A stretch of DNA of 64,000 bases from Limnobacter parvus (GTDB taxonomy: Bacteria > Pseudomonadota > Gammaproteobacteria > Burkholderiales > Burkholderiaceae_B), in assembly GCF_024623725.1 (NCBI RefSeq), contig NZ_JANKHG010000014.1, positions 1 through 64,000 on the forward strand. Reading direction: 5' to 3'. Below, piece after piece: positions 34,913 to 43,598 of the stretch. Both the position numbers and the translations under genes were made by a program. Numbering within the stretch: position 1 is the first letter of the stretch; each line of letters begins with the position of its first letter. The notes under the pieces are model-generated. The model saw nothing but the letters and a program-made list of their open reading frames with translations. It had not been told where the DNA came from and did no database searches.

Positions 34913-34961
34913 GAGAATTACGAACCTTTGAAATAATCGACGATGATCGACATGCTAATAG

Positions 34962-34986
34962 TAATGAGAATTATTTGCAATAATAA
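34962..34986. promoter_or_regulatory. Fur-box-like site between imelysin operon and hemP
   Basis: TAATGAGAATTATTTGCAAT and following TAATAA form overlapping AATGAGAAT/NATNAT hexamers as in betaproteobacterial Fur boxes. It lies in the divergent gap before the imelysin operon (minus) and hemP plus receptor (plus), so one site could control both. Confidence 0.65.
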
Positions 34987-35045
34987 GACTATTGGACTAC
35001 ACTTTGCATCAATGTTCAATCGTCATTCACTGATTAAAACTCGCC

Positions 35046-35225
35046 ATGAATACTCCTACATCACCCAACAAAACCAAAGGTTCCACGGGCAAACCTGTCG
35101 GATTTGAGCCATTGAATACAAAAGCACTGTTCCCCACGGGCAGCAAGGAAAGGACCATAGTTCACGAAGACAGCGAATACCGCCTGCGAATTACCGCGCA
35201 AGGCAAGTTGATATTGACCAAATAA
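35046..35225 (+). CDS. hemP: Hemin uptake protein HemP
   Basis: A 59-residue protein. The C-terminal signature is unmistakable: a short NTKALFPTG segment followed by EYRLRITAQGKLILTK at the end, as in HemP of Burkholderiales (YRLRxTxQGKLILTK). HemP is a small iron-regulated protein needed for hemin use in Burkholderia, and it may act as a regulator of the haem receptor gene. The start was chosen at the ATG 35046-35048, 60 bases after the Fur-like site. The receptor gene follows 73 bases later, and both are probably co-transcribed. Confidence 0.85.
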   Translation: MNTPTSPNKTKGSTGKPVGFEPLNTKALFPTGSKERTIVHEDSEYRLRITAQGKLILTK

Positions 35226-35298
35226 AGTTTCTCTCATCCTCAATCGCAAGCCAGCCAAAACCAATTCAGCCAGCCAGCGTTTTTTTCATCAAATCACC

Positions 35299-37413
35299 AT
35301 GACCACGAAAAAAATCCTGCCCTGCGCAATCAGCGCCATCACCCTGCTTTGGCCACAGTTTTCCAATTCGCAAGAATCCGCAACCCTGCCCGCGGTCAAA
35401 GTGGAAGGTCAAGTTCAAACCGAGGAAAAGGCTTCCACGCCAGTGGAAGGCTACAAGGCCAACAGCTCGTTTTCCGCAACCAAAACCGGCACACCCATTG
35501 TTGAAGCACAGCAATCGATTTCCGTGATTACAAAAGACCGAATTCAGGATAAGGGTGCCTTGACCGTGCAAGACACGCTGGGCTACACCGCGGGTGTTAG
35601 TGCTGGTTCATATGGCTTCGACAACCGGGGCGACTGGGCCTTTATTCGTGGAACATCTTTCGTGCAGTATCAGGATGGCCTGCGTCAGCTATTTGGTTTT
35701 TACAACAATGTACGCCCCGACCCCTTCACGCTTGAGCGCGTAGAAGTTGTGAAAGGCCCTTCGTCTGTGTTGTATGGGCAAGGTGGGTTTGGCGGGCTGG
35801 TGAACATGGTCAGCAAACGCCCCCAAGGCCAACAAGCTGGCGAGGTGGGTGTTCAGCTTGGCGAGTATGGCCGAAAACAGCTTGCGCTTGATTTGACTGG
35901 CCCCTTGAATGAAGAAGGCACGCTGCTGTACCGCATGATCGCGCTGACCCGTGACAGCGACACCCAAGTGAATTTTGTACCCGATGACCGCGACTTGTTC
36001 GCACCCTCCATCACCTGGCGGCCCAATGCGGACACCAGCCTGACTGCTTATGCGCAGGTTCAGCGAGACCGCACCGGGTCGTCAGTTGGATTTTTCCCGA
36101 TTGTGGGCACACGCTTTGAAGGCCCGAATGGAAGAATTCCCTCAGACACTTTCATTAGCGAGCCTGGTTTCGACTTGTACCTTGCCAAGCAAACTTCTTA
36201 TGGACTTGAATTTGATCATCGCTTAAACGATGTATTTACCTTCAGCCAGAAAATCAAGCAAAGCGACAGCGCGGTGTCTTACAACTCCATCTACTCCGCA
36301 TTCACGCCTGCCATCAATGCCGATGGCAGAACAATCAATCGCGTAGCCATTTCGCAATACAACGCTGCTGACAGCTTCACCAGCGATTCACAACTGATCG
36401 CCAAATGGAATTTGGGCGCATTCGAGAACACCAGCATTGTGGGGCTTGATTACCAACGCGTGGCGCTGGGTGGTGCACGCGGTGTAGGTGGCAGTGCCGC
36501 CCCCATCGACTATTTAAACCCGGTGTACGGCAATTTTGTGGCCCCTGTGCTGGTCGACATTGCGGGCACACTTCAACGACAAACCGGTGTGTATGCCCAG
36601 AACCAGGTGAAATACAACAAGCGCTGGCTGGGCACAGTGGGCATGCGCCGCGACTGGGCAAAGTCTGAAACAGACAACGCACCCGCCGCCAGGCTGGATA
36701 CATCCACCAACACCGCAAAAGCCAGTTTGGGTTACATCACTAACCTCGGCGCCATGCCCTACGTCAGCTATTCCGAATCATTCTTGCCAATTGGCGGGCT
36801 CGACTTCTTTGGCAACCCTTTCAAGCCCCAACAGGCAGAGCAAATTGAGGGGGGCGTGAAGTATGAAACGGCAGACGGAAAATCACTGTTCACAGCGGCC
36901 GTGTATGAGATCACCGAAAGCAACCGACGTACCGCAGACCCAAACCAAGCTGGCAATCAAATTCAGGTTGGCGAGGCCAAAAGCAAGGGCGTCGAACTTG
37001 AGGCCAACCACCGCATCAGCCCCACGGTTGACGTACTGGCCGCCTACGCCTACACCACTGCCAAGGTAACCCGCGACAACGGAGCAAACCAGGGCAAGCG
37101 ACTGGCCACAGTGCCCAAGCAAACGCTTAGCTTGTGGGGTCGCCAGAAATTCTCAATGCTTGGTATGCCGGGCTGGCAATGGGGTGCCGGTTTGCGCTTT
37201 ATTGATGAATCCTGGGATGGCGCCGATAAAGTGCGCACACCCAGCGTAGCGCTGCTGGACGCCATGCTTTCTTACGAAACAGGCGACTGGCGTTATGCCG
37301 TGAACGCAACCAACCTGGGTGACCGTGAATATGTGTCCACCTGCCTGGCGCGCGGCGACTGCTTCTATGGTGTCGAACGCAATGTGGTGTTCAGTGCGAA
37401 TTACAATTTCTAA
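35299..37413 (+). CDS. TonB-dependent siderophore receptor
   Basis: A 704-residue outer-membrane receptor of the FhuA/FoxA class. After a short signal peptide the TonB box region is followed by a plug domain with QQSISVITKDRIQDKGALTV and the strongly conserved VEVVKGPSSVLYGQGGFGGLVN; the 22-stranded barrel ends with the aromatic terminal residue (NYNF). It imports a ferric siderophore with energy from TonB-ExbBD, which is encoded 9 kb away. Although hemP precedes it, the plug resembles siderophore rather than haem receptors; no FRAP/NPNL haem motif is seen. Confidence 0.9.
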   Translation: MTTKKILPCAISAITLLWPQFSNSQESATLPAVKVEGQVQTEEKASTPVEGYKANSSFSATKTGTPIVEAQQSISVITKDRIQDKGALTVQDTLGYTAGVSAGSYGFDNRGDWAFIRGTSFVQYQDGLRQLFGFYNNVRPDPFTLERVEVVKGPSSVLYGQGGFGGLVNMVSKRPQGQQAGEVGVQLGEYGRKQLALDLTGPLNEEGTLLYRMIALTRDSDTQVNFVPDDRDLFAPSITWRPNADTSLTAYAQVQRDRTGSSVGFFPIVGTRFEGPNGRIPSDTFISEPGFDLYLAKQTSYGLEFDHRLNDVFTFSQKIKQSDSAVSYNSIYSAFTPAINADGRTINRVAISQYNAADSFTSDSQLIAKWNLGAFENTSIVGLDYQRVALGGARGVGGSAAPIDYLNPVYGNFVAPVLVDIAGTLQRQTGVYAQNQVKYNKRWLGTVGMRRDWAKSETDNAPAARLDTSTNTAKASLGYITNLGAMPYVSYSESFLPIGGLDFFGNPFKPQQAEQIEGGVKYETADGKSLFTAAVYEITESNRRTADPNQAGNQIQVGEAKSKGVELEANHRISPTVDVLAAYAYTTAKVTRDNGANQGKRLATVPKQTLSLWGRQKFSMLGMPGWQWGAGLRFIDESWDGADKVRTPSVALLDAMLSYETGDWRYAVNATNLGDREYVSTCLARGDCFYGVERNVVFSANYNF

Positions 37414-37439
37414 AAAAAGTTTTGAATATCAGCAACAGG

Positions 37440-39992
37440 TCATTCATTGGCCTGCTGCTGTAACTGCACAAGTATTTCCATCTTCATTGGATAATCAACA
37501 TAACGAAGTATTTTAGGATCCGCTTGCGCGGCCCGCAACACGAAATTCCGATTGGTTTTAAGCGCATCACTTGCGAATTTCATTGCGTAAGAATCATTTT
37601 GAACTGCTGCAAAAACAATGCCTTCGTCATGTTTGAGTGAATCGCTGGCGTGCTCTAGTTCACGCCCGCTGGACTGAACTGCAATCATCACCAACTCCCT
37701 GTCATTTTTCAAACGTTCGCTGGCTTTGAAAAGGGTGGTGGCAAATTGTTGAATTGCGCTCCTCATTATTTCCTTGTCGTCTAAAAACCGGCTAGCAACA
37801 TGGTGCACAGCCAAGCCGTCGTTCTGAACGGCCACCACGACAAACTTTCGATCTGCCTTGAACTGTTGATTGAAAAATCTAAGCACGTTGCCTTGATGCA
37901 AAATTGCTGCCATCGCGATTTCTTTGTCAAGCTGCAGCGCTTCGCTTAAAGATTGATAGGCCATAGCACCATTGCTGACTGCTTTCAATGCAAAAGCTTT
38001 ATTCTCCTTGTATTGATTGCCTGCGCTGTTGAGTACATTGCCATCATTTTCAATGGCAGCCCAAACCACCTCGGGATCGTTTTTCAAATCCTCACTGGCA
38101 AACTGAAGGGCATTCCCGCAGTTTTTTACAGCCGCCAGAACAATTGCTTTGTTGCTTCCATGTGTTGCTTTAACCATGTGCAAAACGTAACCATTTTTCT
38201 GCACTGCTGCCAAAGCAACTTGTTCGTCTTTTTGAAGCTCGTGACTTACATGAGCAAGTGCATATCCGTTTTGACGAACCGCAGCGAGAGCAAGGTCCTT
38301 GTCATGCTCAAACCAATTACCAAGATGTCTTAATGCAGCACCATCTTTCTGCACCGCAGCCAATGCAATTCTTTTATTGACCTTCATTTGGACACTTGCG
38401 AATTTAAGCGCCTCGCCATTTTGCTGAACAGCGGCCAACACCACTTCCTCGTCGTTCTTGAATACGTCATCAACAAACTCGAGCGCGTATCCATTTTGCA
38501 TGACTGCGGCCAATGCAATTGCTTTGTTCTTTTTTAACGTATCGCCCAAATACTGAATTGAAATTCCGGAGTTTTTAACAGCAGCCAATGCCACTTCTTC
38601 ATCATTTTTTAAGTCATCACTGGCAACATTAAAGCCATGCTCACTCCCATTATTAAAAGCGAGCAACATAAGTTCTTTGTTGTTCATCAATGTGGTGTGC
38701 GCAAATTCTATGGCGCTCGGCATCAGCTGCAACACCCTTGATACAAATTCTGGATTGCTGCGTAGCGCTTCGCTGGCATGTGCAAGCGTCCAACCATCCC
38801 TGGAAAACTGCATGGCCTTGAGCACAACTTCTTCGTCACTACGAAGTTCTTCGCTGGCATTTAGCAAAGTATTGCTGTCTAGCTCAACTGCCATCAATAC
38901 AAGCTGCCTGTCATTTTTCAATCGATCACTGGCAAGGTGCAGCATCAATGGGTAGAACTCAACAACCGTCCACACAATTTCCCGGTCATCTCGCAGTGGT
39001 TCGGGCAAATGAACAAAGGCCTGACCTGCATTTTTCACTGCGATCAGCGCAATTTCCCGATCACCTTGCAATTGTGGGTCTGCAAATTCAATCGCAAATC
39101 CATTGCGGGAAACTGCTGCCTGCACCACCTCGCGATCGTTTTTCAAATCTTCGTGGACATGCTGCAAAATCATTGGCGCAACTTTCACTGCGCGCAAAAC
39201 AAATTCGCGGTTGGCTTTAATTGCATCGCCTGCATGTCGAAAGGAGGTATTAAATCGATTCATGGCACACCACACCACATCGGGGTCGTTCCTCAGATCT
39301 TCGCTGGCGGTTTCAAGCGCTGCCGTGTTGATTCGAAGCGCAACCAGCAAATCGCGCTTCTGTACTGCATATTCAAGCTGAGTTTTTAGTGGCAACCTGG
39401 CTTCGTCATTGCAACGCTGAAACAGTTGATGCATGGTGTTCAACACTTCGGTGTCCAAGGTGTACAAAGTCTGCTTTTCGCTGATGGGCTGCAATAGCAC
39501 TTCACACAATTCGGTTAACTTGCCGATCGCCCGGTTGCTCACTTCCACATCAGCCAAGGTTCGTGGCCTGTTGAGTAACAGGGGATCAATGTGGGCCTTG
39601 CAAAGGCCCAATGACACAGCAGGCAAAAAGCGGTTCAACGGCAATGCACACCGAAGTTCAAATGCGCAGGGCAACTGGTCGACTGTGCAGGCGTTGACCA
39701 ACTGGCTGAGCCCGTTGGATTTACTGAAATCAGTATTTCTGGACGCAGCCACCGCCATGTTTGTTGCTTCAAAGAATCCTTGGTTGCCAAGAAGCTCAGA
39801 CACCTTCAGCAGCCGGCTGGCGGGATTCTCGAATTCAGATTCTGCCGACCGAACTGATGCTGAAGACCCGCGCATCAGGCAGCAAGACAAAGCTGTTACA
39901 GCGGCTTGAATGGCTTGCCTGAAAGACCGCGGGGCCCCTGCCTGTACCGCAACTGTTTCGATAGAATTCTGATTAACAACATTGGAACGCAT
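37440..39992 (-). CDS. DUF4116 tandem-repeat protein, effector candidate
   Basis: About 850 residues from the ATG at 39990-39992 (an upstream TTG at 40007 is possible). From about residue 250 to the C-terminus the protein is 24 consecutive repeats of about 25 residues with the pattern LKNDxEVVLAAVxQNGxALxFAS, which defines DUF4116. The array predicts a superhelical, HEAT-like solenoid. The N-terminal 240 residues are not repeated and have no Sec signal. DUF4116 arrays are common in proteins of intracellular bacteria and amoebae. It ends next to the siderophore receptor on the opposite strand. Its partners are unknown. Confidence 0.82.
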   Translation of the reverse strand: MRSNVVNQNSIETVAVQAGAPRSFRQAIQAAVTALSCCLMRGSSASVRSAESEFENPASRLLKVSELLGNQGFFEATNMAVAASRNTDFSKSNGLSQLVNACTVDQLPCAFELRCALPLNRFLPAVSLGLCKAHIDPLLLNRPRTLADVEVSNRAIGKLTELCEVLLQPISEKQTLYTLDTEVLNTMHQLFQRCNDEARLPLKTQLEYAVQKRDLLVALRINTAALETASEDLRNDPDVVWCAMNRFNTSFRHAGDAIKANREFVLRAVKVAPMILQHVHEDLKNDREVVQAAVSRNGFAIEFADPQLQGDREIALIAVKNAGQAFVHLPEPLRDDREIVWTVVEFYPLMLHLASDRLKNDRQLVLMAVELDSNTLLNASEELRSDEEVVLKAMQFSRDGWTLAHASEALRSNPEFVSRVLQLMPSAIEFAHTTLMNNKELMLLAFNNGSEHGFNVASDDLKNDEEVALAAVKNSGISIQYLGDTLKKNKAIALAAVMQNGYALEFVDDVFKNDEEVVLAAVQQNGEALKFASVQMKVNKRIALAAVQKDGAALRHLGNWFEHDKDLALAAVRQNGYALAHVSHELQKDEQVALAAVQKNGYVLHMVKATHGSNKAIVLAAVKNCGNALQFASEDLKNDPEVVWAAIENDGNVLNSAGNQYKENKAFALKAVSNGAMAYQSLSEALQLDKEIAMAAILHQGNVLRFFNQQFKADRKFVVVAVQNDGLAVHHVASRFLDDKEIMRSAIQQFATTLFKASERLKNDRELVMIAVQSSGRELEHASDSLKHDEGIVFAAVQNDSYAMKFASDALKTNRNFVLRAAQADPKILRYVDYPMKMEILVQLQQQANE

Positions 39993-40131
39993 CGGCGTAC
40001 TGCCCAAACAAAGAACAAAAATTAATAGAATGAATGCTCATTGAGTTGAATTAGTTGATCACATAGTTCAACCAAAGCGTAGAAAAAGGGGGTGAGAGTA
40101 TAATCAAGCATCATTTCACCGAGCAGTACCT

Positions 40132-42036
40132 ATGATTACCCGCCTTGCCACCGCCGCCCTTTTGCTGTTTGCCAGCCTCACCACCCACGCCCAAGCCCAG
40201 TCGCCGAATATGGCTGAGCGTGTTCAGGCTTGTGTGGCCTGCCACGGGGCCGAAGGCCGCGCCAGCGCTGAAGGCTACTACCCTCGCATTGCGGGCAAAC
40301 CGGAGGGTTACCTGTACAACCAGTTAATCGCGTTTCGCGATGGTGGCCGCGAACACGCCGCCATGAATGGCATTGTTCAGCACTTGTCGAACGATTACCT
40401 GTTGCAAATGGCAAAGTACTTTGCCGCGCAAAACCCACCCTACCCGGCACCTGCAAGAACCACCGCCACAGCCGCAGAACTTGAGCAAGGAAAGCGCCTG
40501 GTGTTTGAAGGCCTTGCATCGAAAAAAGTACCCGCTTGCGCAGCCTGCCATGGCCAAGCGCTTACTGGCGTTGAACCCTACACGCCAGGATTGCTGGGCC
40601 TGCCACGCGACTACCTGAATGCTCAACTGGGCAAGTGGCGAAACGGGCAGCGCCAAGCTGCTGACCCTGATTGCATGCACGCCTTGGTCAAAGCATTGAG
40701 TTCTGAAGAATTGAATACAGCCACAGCATTTTTGGCAGCGCAGCCGGTGCCTGCCAATTCAAAAGCCGCCCCAACAAACAGCATGAAATTTCCGCTGAAA
40801 TGCGGTACACACACTGAAACTGCCGCGCCGAACAACAGCAATGTGTCGCCCGAGGCCATTTCACTTGAATTGCTTTCAGAACAGGAAAAGCGTGGTGCTT
40901 ACCTGGCACGAATCGGAAACTGTGCAGGCTGCCACACAGCAGACCCCCGGAAGCCCTACGCGGGTGGCCGCGCCATTGAAACACCGTTCGGTCAAATTTA
41001 CGCCACCAATCTGACCCCGAATCCGGAAACTGGTTTGGGCCACTGGACCTCTGATGATTTTTACAAAGCCATGCACAGTGGCGTGTCGAAGAATGGTGAT
41101 TATCTGTACCCCGCATTTCCGTACACCGATTACACCAAAATGAGCCGCGCCGAGGTGGACGATTTGTTTGCCTACCTGAAACGCTTGCCCGCAGTTGCGC
41201 AAAAAACTCCGCCACCCGCCTTGCATTTCCCCTTCAACCAACGGCCGTTACTTGCCGTGTGGCGCGCACTGTATTTCACAGAAGGTGAATTCAAGCCCGA
41301 CATGACACAAACTGCACAGTGGAACCGCGGCGCTTATTTGGTGAATGGCCCGGGCCACTGCGCTGCCTGCCACACTCCGCGCAATGCGCTGGGCGGATTA
41401 AAAGATAATCTGCACCTGAGCGGCGCCACCATACCGGTGTTGAAGTGGTTTGCACCGGCGCTGAACAGTCACCCCATTCACGGCTTGGGCAAATGGAGCG
41501 AAAGCGACATTGCACAGTATTTACAAAGTGGCGTGAACAAACACGCCGCCACCTATGGGCCCATGAGCGAAGTGATCGCGCACAGCATGCAGTTTGCAAA
41601 CAATACAGATACACAAGCCATGGCGGTGTACCTGAAAAGCCTGCCAGCGAGTGCACCTTCCGAAAAAGAATCCACAGGCCTGGGGGAGCGTACGCTCCAA
41701 CCCTTGATGGTTCAAGGCAAGGCCATCTACACTGAATCTTGTGCGGAATGTCATGGCCAACAGGGTGAAGGAAAAACCAGTCAATTTCCGGCACTTGCCG
41801 GCAATGCGAACGTGATCGCTCCCAACCCTGCGAATCCCATTCGCATGGTGTTGAATGGCGGCTACTCGCCCAGTACAGCTGCCGTACCCTATCCTCATGG
41901 CATGCCACCGTATCGGGTTGAATTGAACAACACCGAGATTGCCGCGGTGGTCACCTACATTCGAAGAAGCTGGGGTAACCAGGCCAGTGGAGTCGCATCA
42001 ATTGAAGTGGACAAGCTTCGGGGCCTGAAACATTGA
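40132..42036 (+). CDS. Pentaheme c-type cytochrome (2 + 3 fusion)
   Basis: A 634-residue periplasmic protein with signal peptide (residues 1-22) and five CxxCH sites: C34-H38, C136-H140, C264-H268, C410-H414 and C537-H541. The first two belong to a duplicated cytochrome c553/c4-like module (CVACHGAEGRA, CAACHGQAL). The last three look like the triheme cytochrome subunit of membrane alcohol/gluconate dehydrogenases (TNLTPNPETGLGHWTSDDFYKAMHSG in two parts, HTPRNALGGL, CHGQQGEGKTSQFPALAGN). No dehydrogenase subunit lies beside it. It presumably shuttles electrons to a terminal oxidase or from a remote dehydrogenase. Confidence 0.9.
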   Translation: MITRLATAALLLFASLTTHAQAQSPNMAERVQACVACHGAEGRASAEGYYPRIAGKPEGYLYNQLIAFRDGGREHAAMNGIVQHLSNDYLLQMAKYFAAQNPPYPAPARTTATAAELEQGKRLVFEGLASKKVPACAACHGQALTGVEPYTPGLLGLPRDYLNAQLGKWRNGQRQAADPDCMHALVKALSSEELNTATAFLAAQPVPANSKAAPTNSMKFPLKCGTHTETAAPNNSNVSPEAISLELLSEQEKRGAYLARIGNCAGCHTADPRKPYAGGRAIETPFGQIYATNLTPNPETGLGHWTSDDFYKAMHSGVSKNGDYLYPAFPYTDYTKMSRAEVDDLFAYLKRLPAVAQKTPPPALHFPFNQRPLLAVWRALYFTEGEFKPDMTQTAQWNRGAYLVNGPGHCAACHTPRNALGGLKDNLHLSGATIPVLKWFAPALNSHPIHGLGKWSESDIAQYLQSGVNKHAATYGPMSEVIAHSMQFANNTDTQAMAVYLKSLPASAPSEKESTGLGERTLQPLMVQGKAIYTESCAECHGQQGEGKTSQFPALAGNANVIAPNPANPIRMVLNGGYSPSTAAVPYPHGMPPYRVELNNTEIAAVVTYIRRSWGNQASGVASIEVDKLRGLKH

Positions 42037-42094
42037 ACTAAGTGTCGGCAAATGGGACTCAGTGGTCCAAAACCAAAAACCTGAAGCCTTCTTT

Positions 42095-42814
42095 ATGCCG
42101 ATTTCATCAATCTCCAGGCTCGCAAACATGGGCTTGCAAAACCTGCACTGTGCATCCGTTCCTGTCGGGCTGCGGGCACTCCGCGCTTTGGGAAAAGCAC
42201 ACCCCGGCGTAAATCCCGAAAAGCTGCTTGCCACCTGCAATCAATTGTTTGGCGAGCCGCGCAACTACACATTCATCGGTTCAACCTCCTTGCACCTGCA
42301 AGCCCTTCGATTTCTGAAACCTGAACAAACCTTGCCGTTGCCCAACGACCTGGATGTTACGGTGAATTCAACGGGTATGCGCCAGTTCAACAACATCGGC
42401 AAGCGCGTTATGGAAGATCTCCAACTGACATCCGATCCGTGCGGCATTGTTTTCATGCCACGTGAACGCGGCGACACCCTGAAAATTGATGTGACTTCCG
42501 ACCATGAGTTTGGATTTGCCAAGTACACGCAATGCCCCAACTCCATTGAAGGAATGAATGTGGCGCAAATTACTCACACCTACGACGAAGACCTGCTTCG
42601 CTTGATTGACCCGCTTTACATTGAACTGTGCGGCGGGCTGGACAACACCAAAAGACTATTCAATGAACGTTGGCAGCATTTTGATCAAACACAGTTGCGA
42701 ATGCTAAGCATGACTCTGTGCCCGCCCATTCAAGCAATACTCAATTTTTCTCTTAAACCTGTTTCGGATGTGGTGGTGATCAATCACAGCACAGGTCGTA
42801 ACCAGGTCAAATAA
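42095..42814 (+). CDS. Nucleotidyltransferase-fold protein, paralog 1
   Basis: A 239-residue protein from the ATG at 42095 (GTG 42062 would add 11 residues). It shows the nucleotidyltransferase pattern: G62-S63 in FIGSTSLHL, D85-x-D87 in PLPNDLDVTV and a third Asp D132 in LKIDVTSD. These are the residues that bind the metal-nucleotide in AbiEii/MNT-type transferases. Sequence around them is clearly homologous to the next gene (NDLDV, NxxG). The N-terminal 30 residues are polar with no Sec signal. It begins just after the cytochrome gene and is followed 12 bases later by its paralog. Substrate unknown. Confidence 0.6.
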   Translation: MPISSISRLANMGLQNLHCASVPVGLRALRALGKAHPGVNPEKLLATCNQLFGEPRNYTFIGSTSLHLQALRFLKPEQTLPLPNDLDVTVNSTGMRQFNNIGKRVMEDLQLTSDPCGIVFMPRERGDTLKIDVTSDHEFGFAKYTQCPNSIEGMNVAQITHTYDEDLLRLIDPLYIELCGGLDNTKRLFNERWQHFDQTQLRMLSMTLCPPIQAILNFSLKPVSDVVVINHSTGRNQVK

Positions 42815-42826
42815 GCTTGGAATTAT

Positions 42827-43465
42827 ATGGAACACATGAATTCAGCCCCCACAACCCCACGTGATCAAATCATTTCAAACCGGAGTTTTTTTGAAACCCC
42901 ACCGGCCTCGCAAACCAAAGTGAACTCGAGCAGCGAAGCAACGCGTGCATTGGCACAAGCATTTCCCCAGGTAAACGCCGCAAGCCTGCTAAGCAATCTG
43001 CACCAGTTTTTGGGTTCTAAACACAATTACAGCATTGCGGGTAGCGCTGCGCTTTACATTCATGCGTGCTTGGCCCCCAACGCAGCCAATACCCTGCCTG
43101 CAAGGCCTAATGATCTGGATGTGGTTGTGAATTACGCAGGCTTAACACGCAGCGAATACATGGCGACAAGCATTCAGGAACTTGGTTTTGTTGAGGCGGA
43201 AATGCACCCCGGCCGATACCACTACACAGACGCCGCCAACGGGCACACAGTTGACGTGGACTTGATACCCGAAAGCCGTCGATCTTTTGGAAGATTTTTA
43301 AGAGATGCACAATGGGTAGAAGACTTTCAACTGGCCAAGCTGGATGATTTACTGGATGCGGCGCACGAGCAAATCAGTAGTAATTCCTTGTCTGCAAAAG
43401 ACCTAAGTGCCGAGAAAAAAGCGCACATACAAACTAGATTGAATTACTTCAACCGACAATCGTAA
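42827..43465 (+). CDS. Nucleotidyltransferase-fold protein, paralog 2
   Basis: A 212-residue paralog of the preceding gene. The triad is G72-S73 in IAGSAALYI, D96-x-D98 in RPNDLDVVV and D143/D145 in TVDVDLIPE, so a complete nucleotidyltransferase active site is possible. The first 40 residues are Ser/Thr/Pro/Asn-rich (NSAPTTPRDQ, FFETPPASQTKVNSSSEAT), a composition often seen in type III secretion signals. An in-frame ATG three codons later is an alternative start. Placed between paralog 1 and a protein kinase gene on the same strand; function unknown. Confidence 0.6.
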   Translation: MEHMNSAPTTPRDQIISNRSFFETPPASQTKVNSSSEATRALAQAFPQVNAASLLSNLHQFLGSKHNYSIAGSAALYIHACLAPNAANTLPARPNDLDVVVNYAGLTRSEYMATSIQELGFVEAEMHPGRYHYTDAANGHTVDVDLIPESRRSFGRFLRDAQWVEDFQLAKLDDLLDAAHEQISSNSLSAKDLSAEKKAHIQTRLNYFNRQS

Positions 43466-43598
43466 TGATTCTCGCAAACTTGGTAACAAGGACCTGGAAG
43501 TAAGTTCCCTCCATTTAAGTACAGGTGAGCCACGTTTTTCAGTTCAACTGCCGCTCTGTTAGGTTTTCTGTACCCACCTAACACTTCGGAGCAACTCA

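Noticed and set aside
35046-37413. Haem receptor (HmuR/BhuR type) because of hemP next door
   Set aside because: The receptor's plug and length resemble ferric-siderophore receptors, and the FRAP/NPNL haem motif was not found.
37440-39400. Periodic 75-base DNA pattern, considered as CRISPR or satellite
   Set aside because: The period is coding (25 codons), the copies are diverged at DNA level and no spacer-like unique units exist; it is the DUF4116 protein array.
42095-43465. AbiE-type toxin-antitoxin system
   Set aside because: Both genes are nucleotidyltransferase-like paralogs; no AbiEi-type winged-helix antitoxin is present upstream or downstream.
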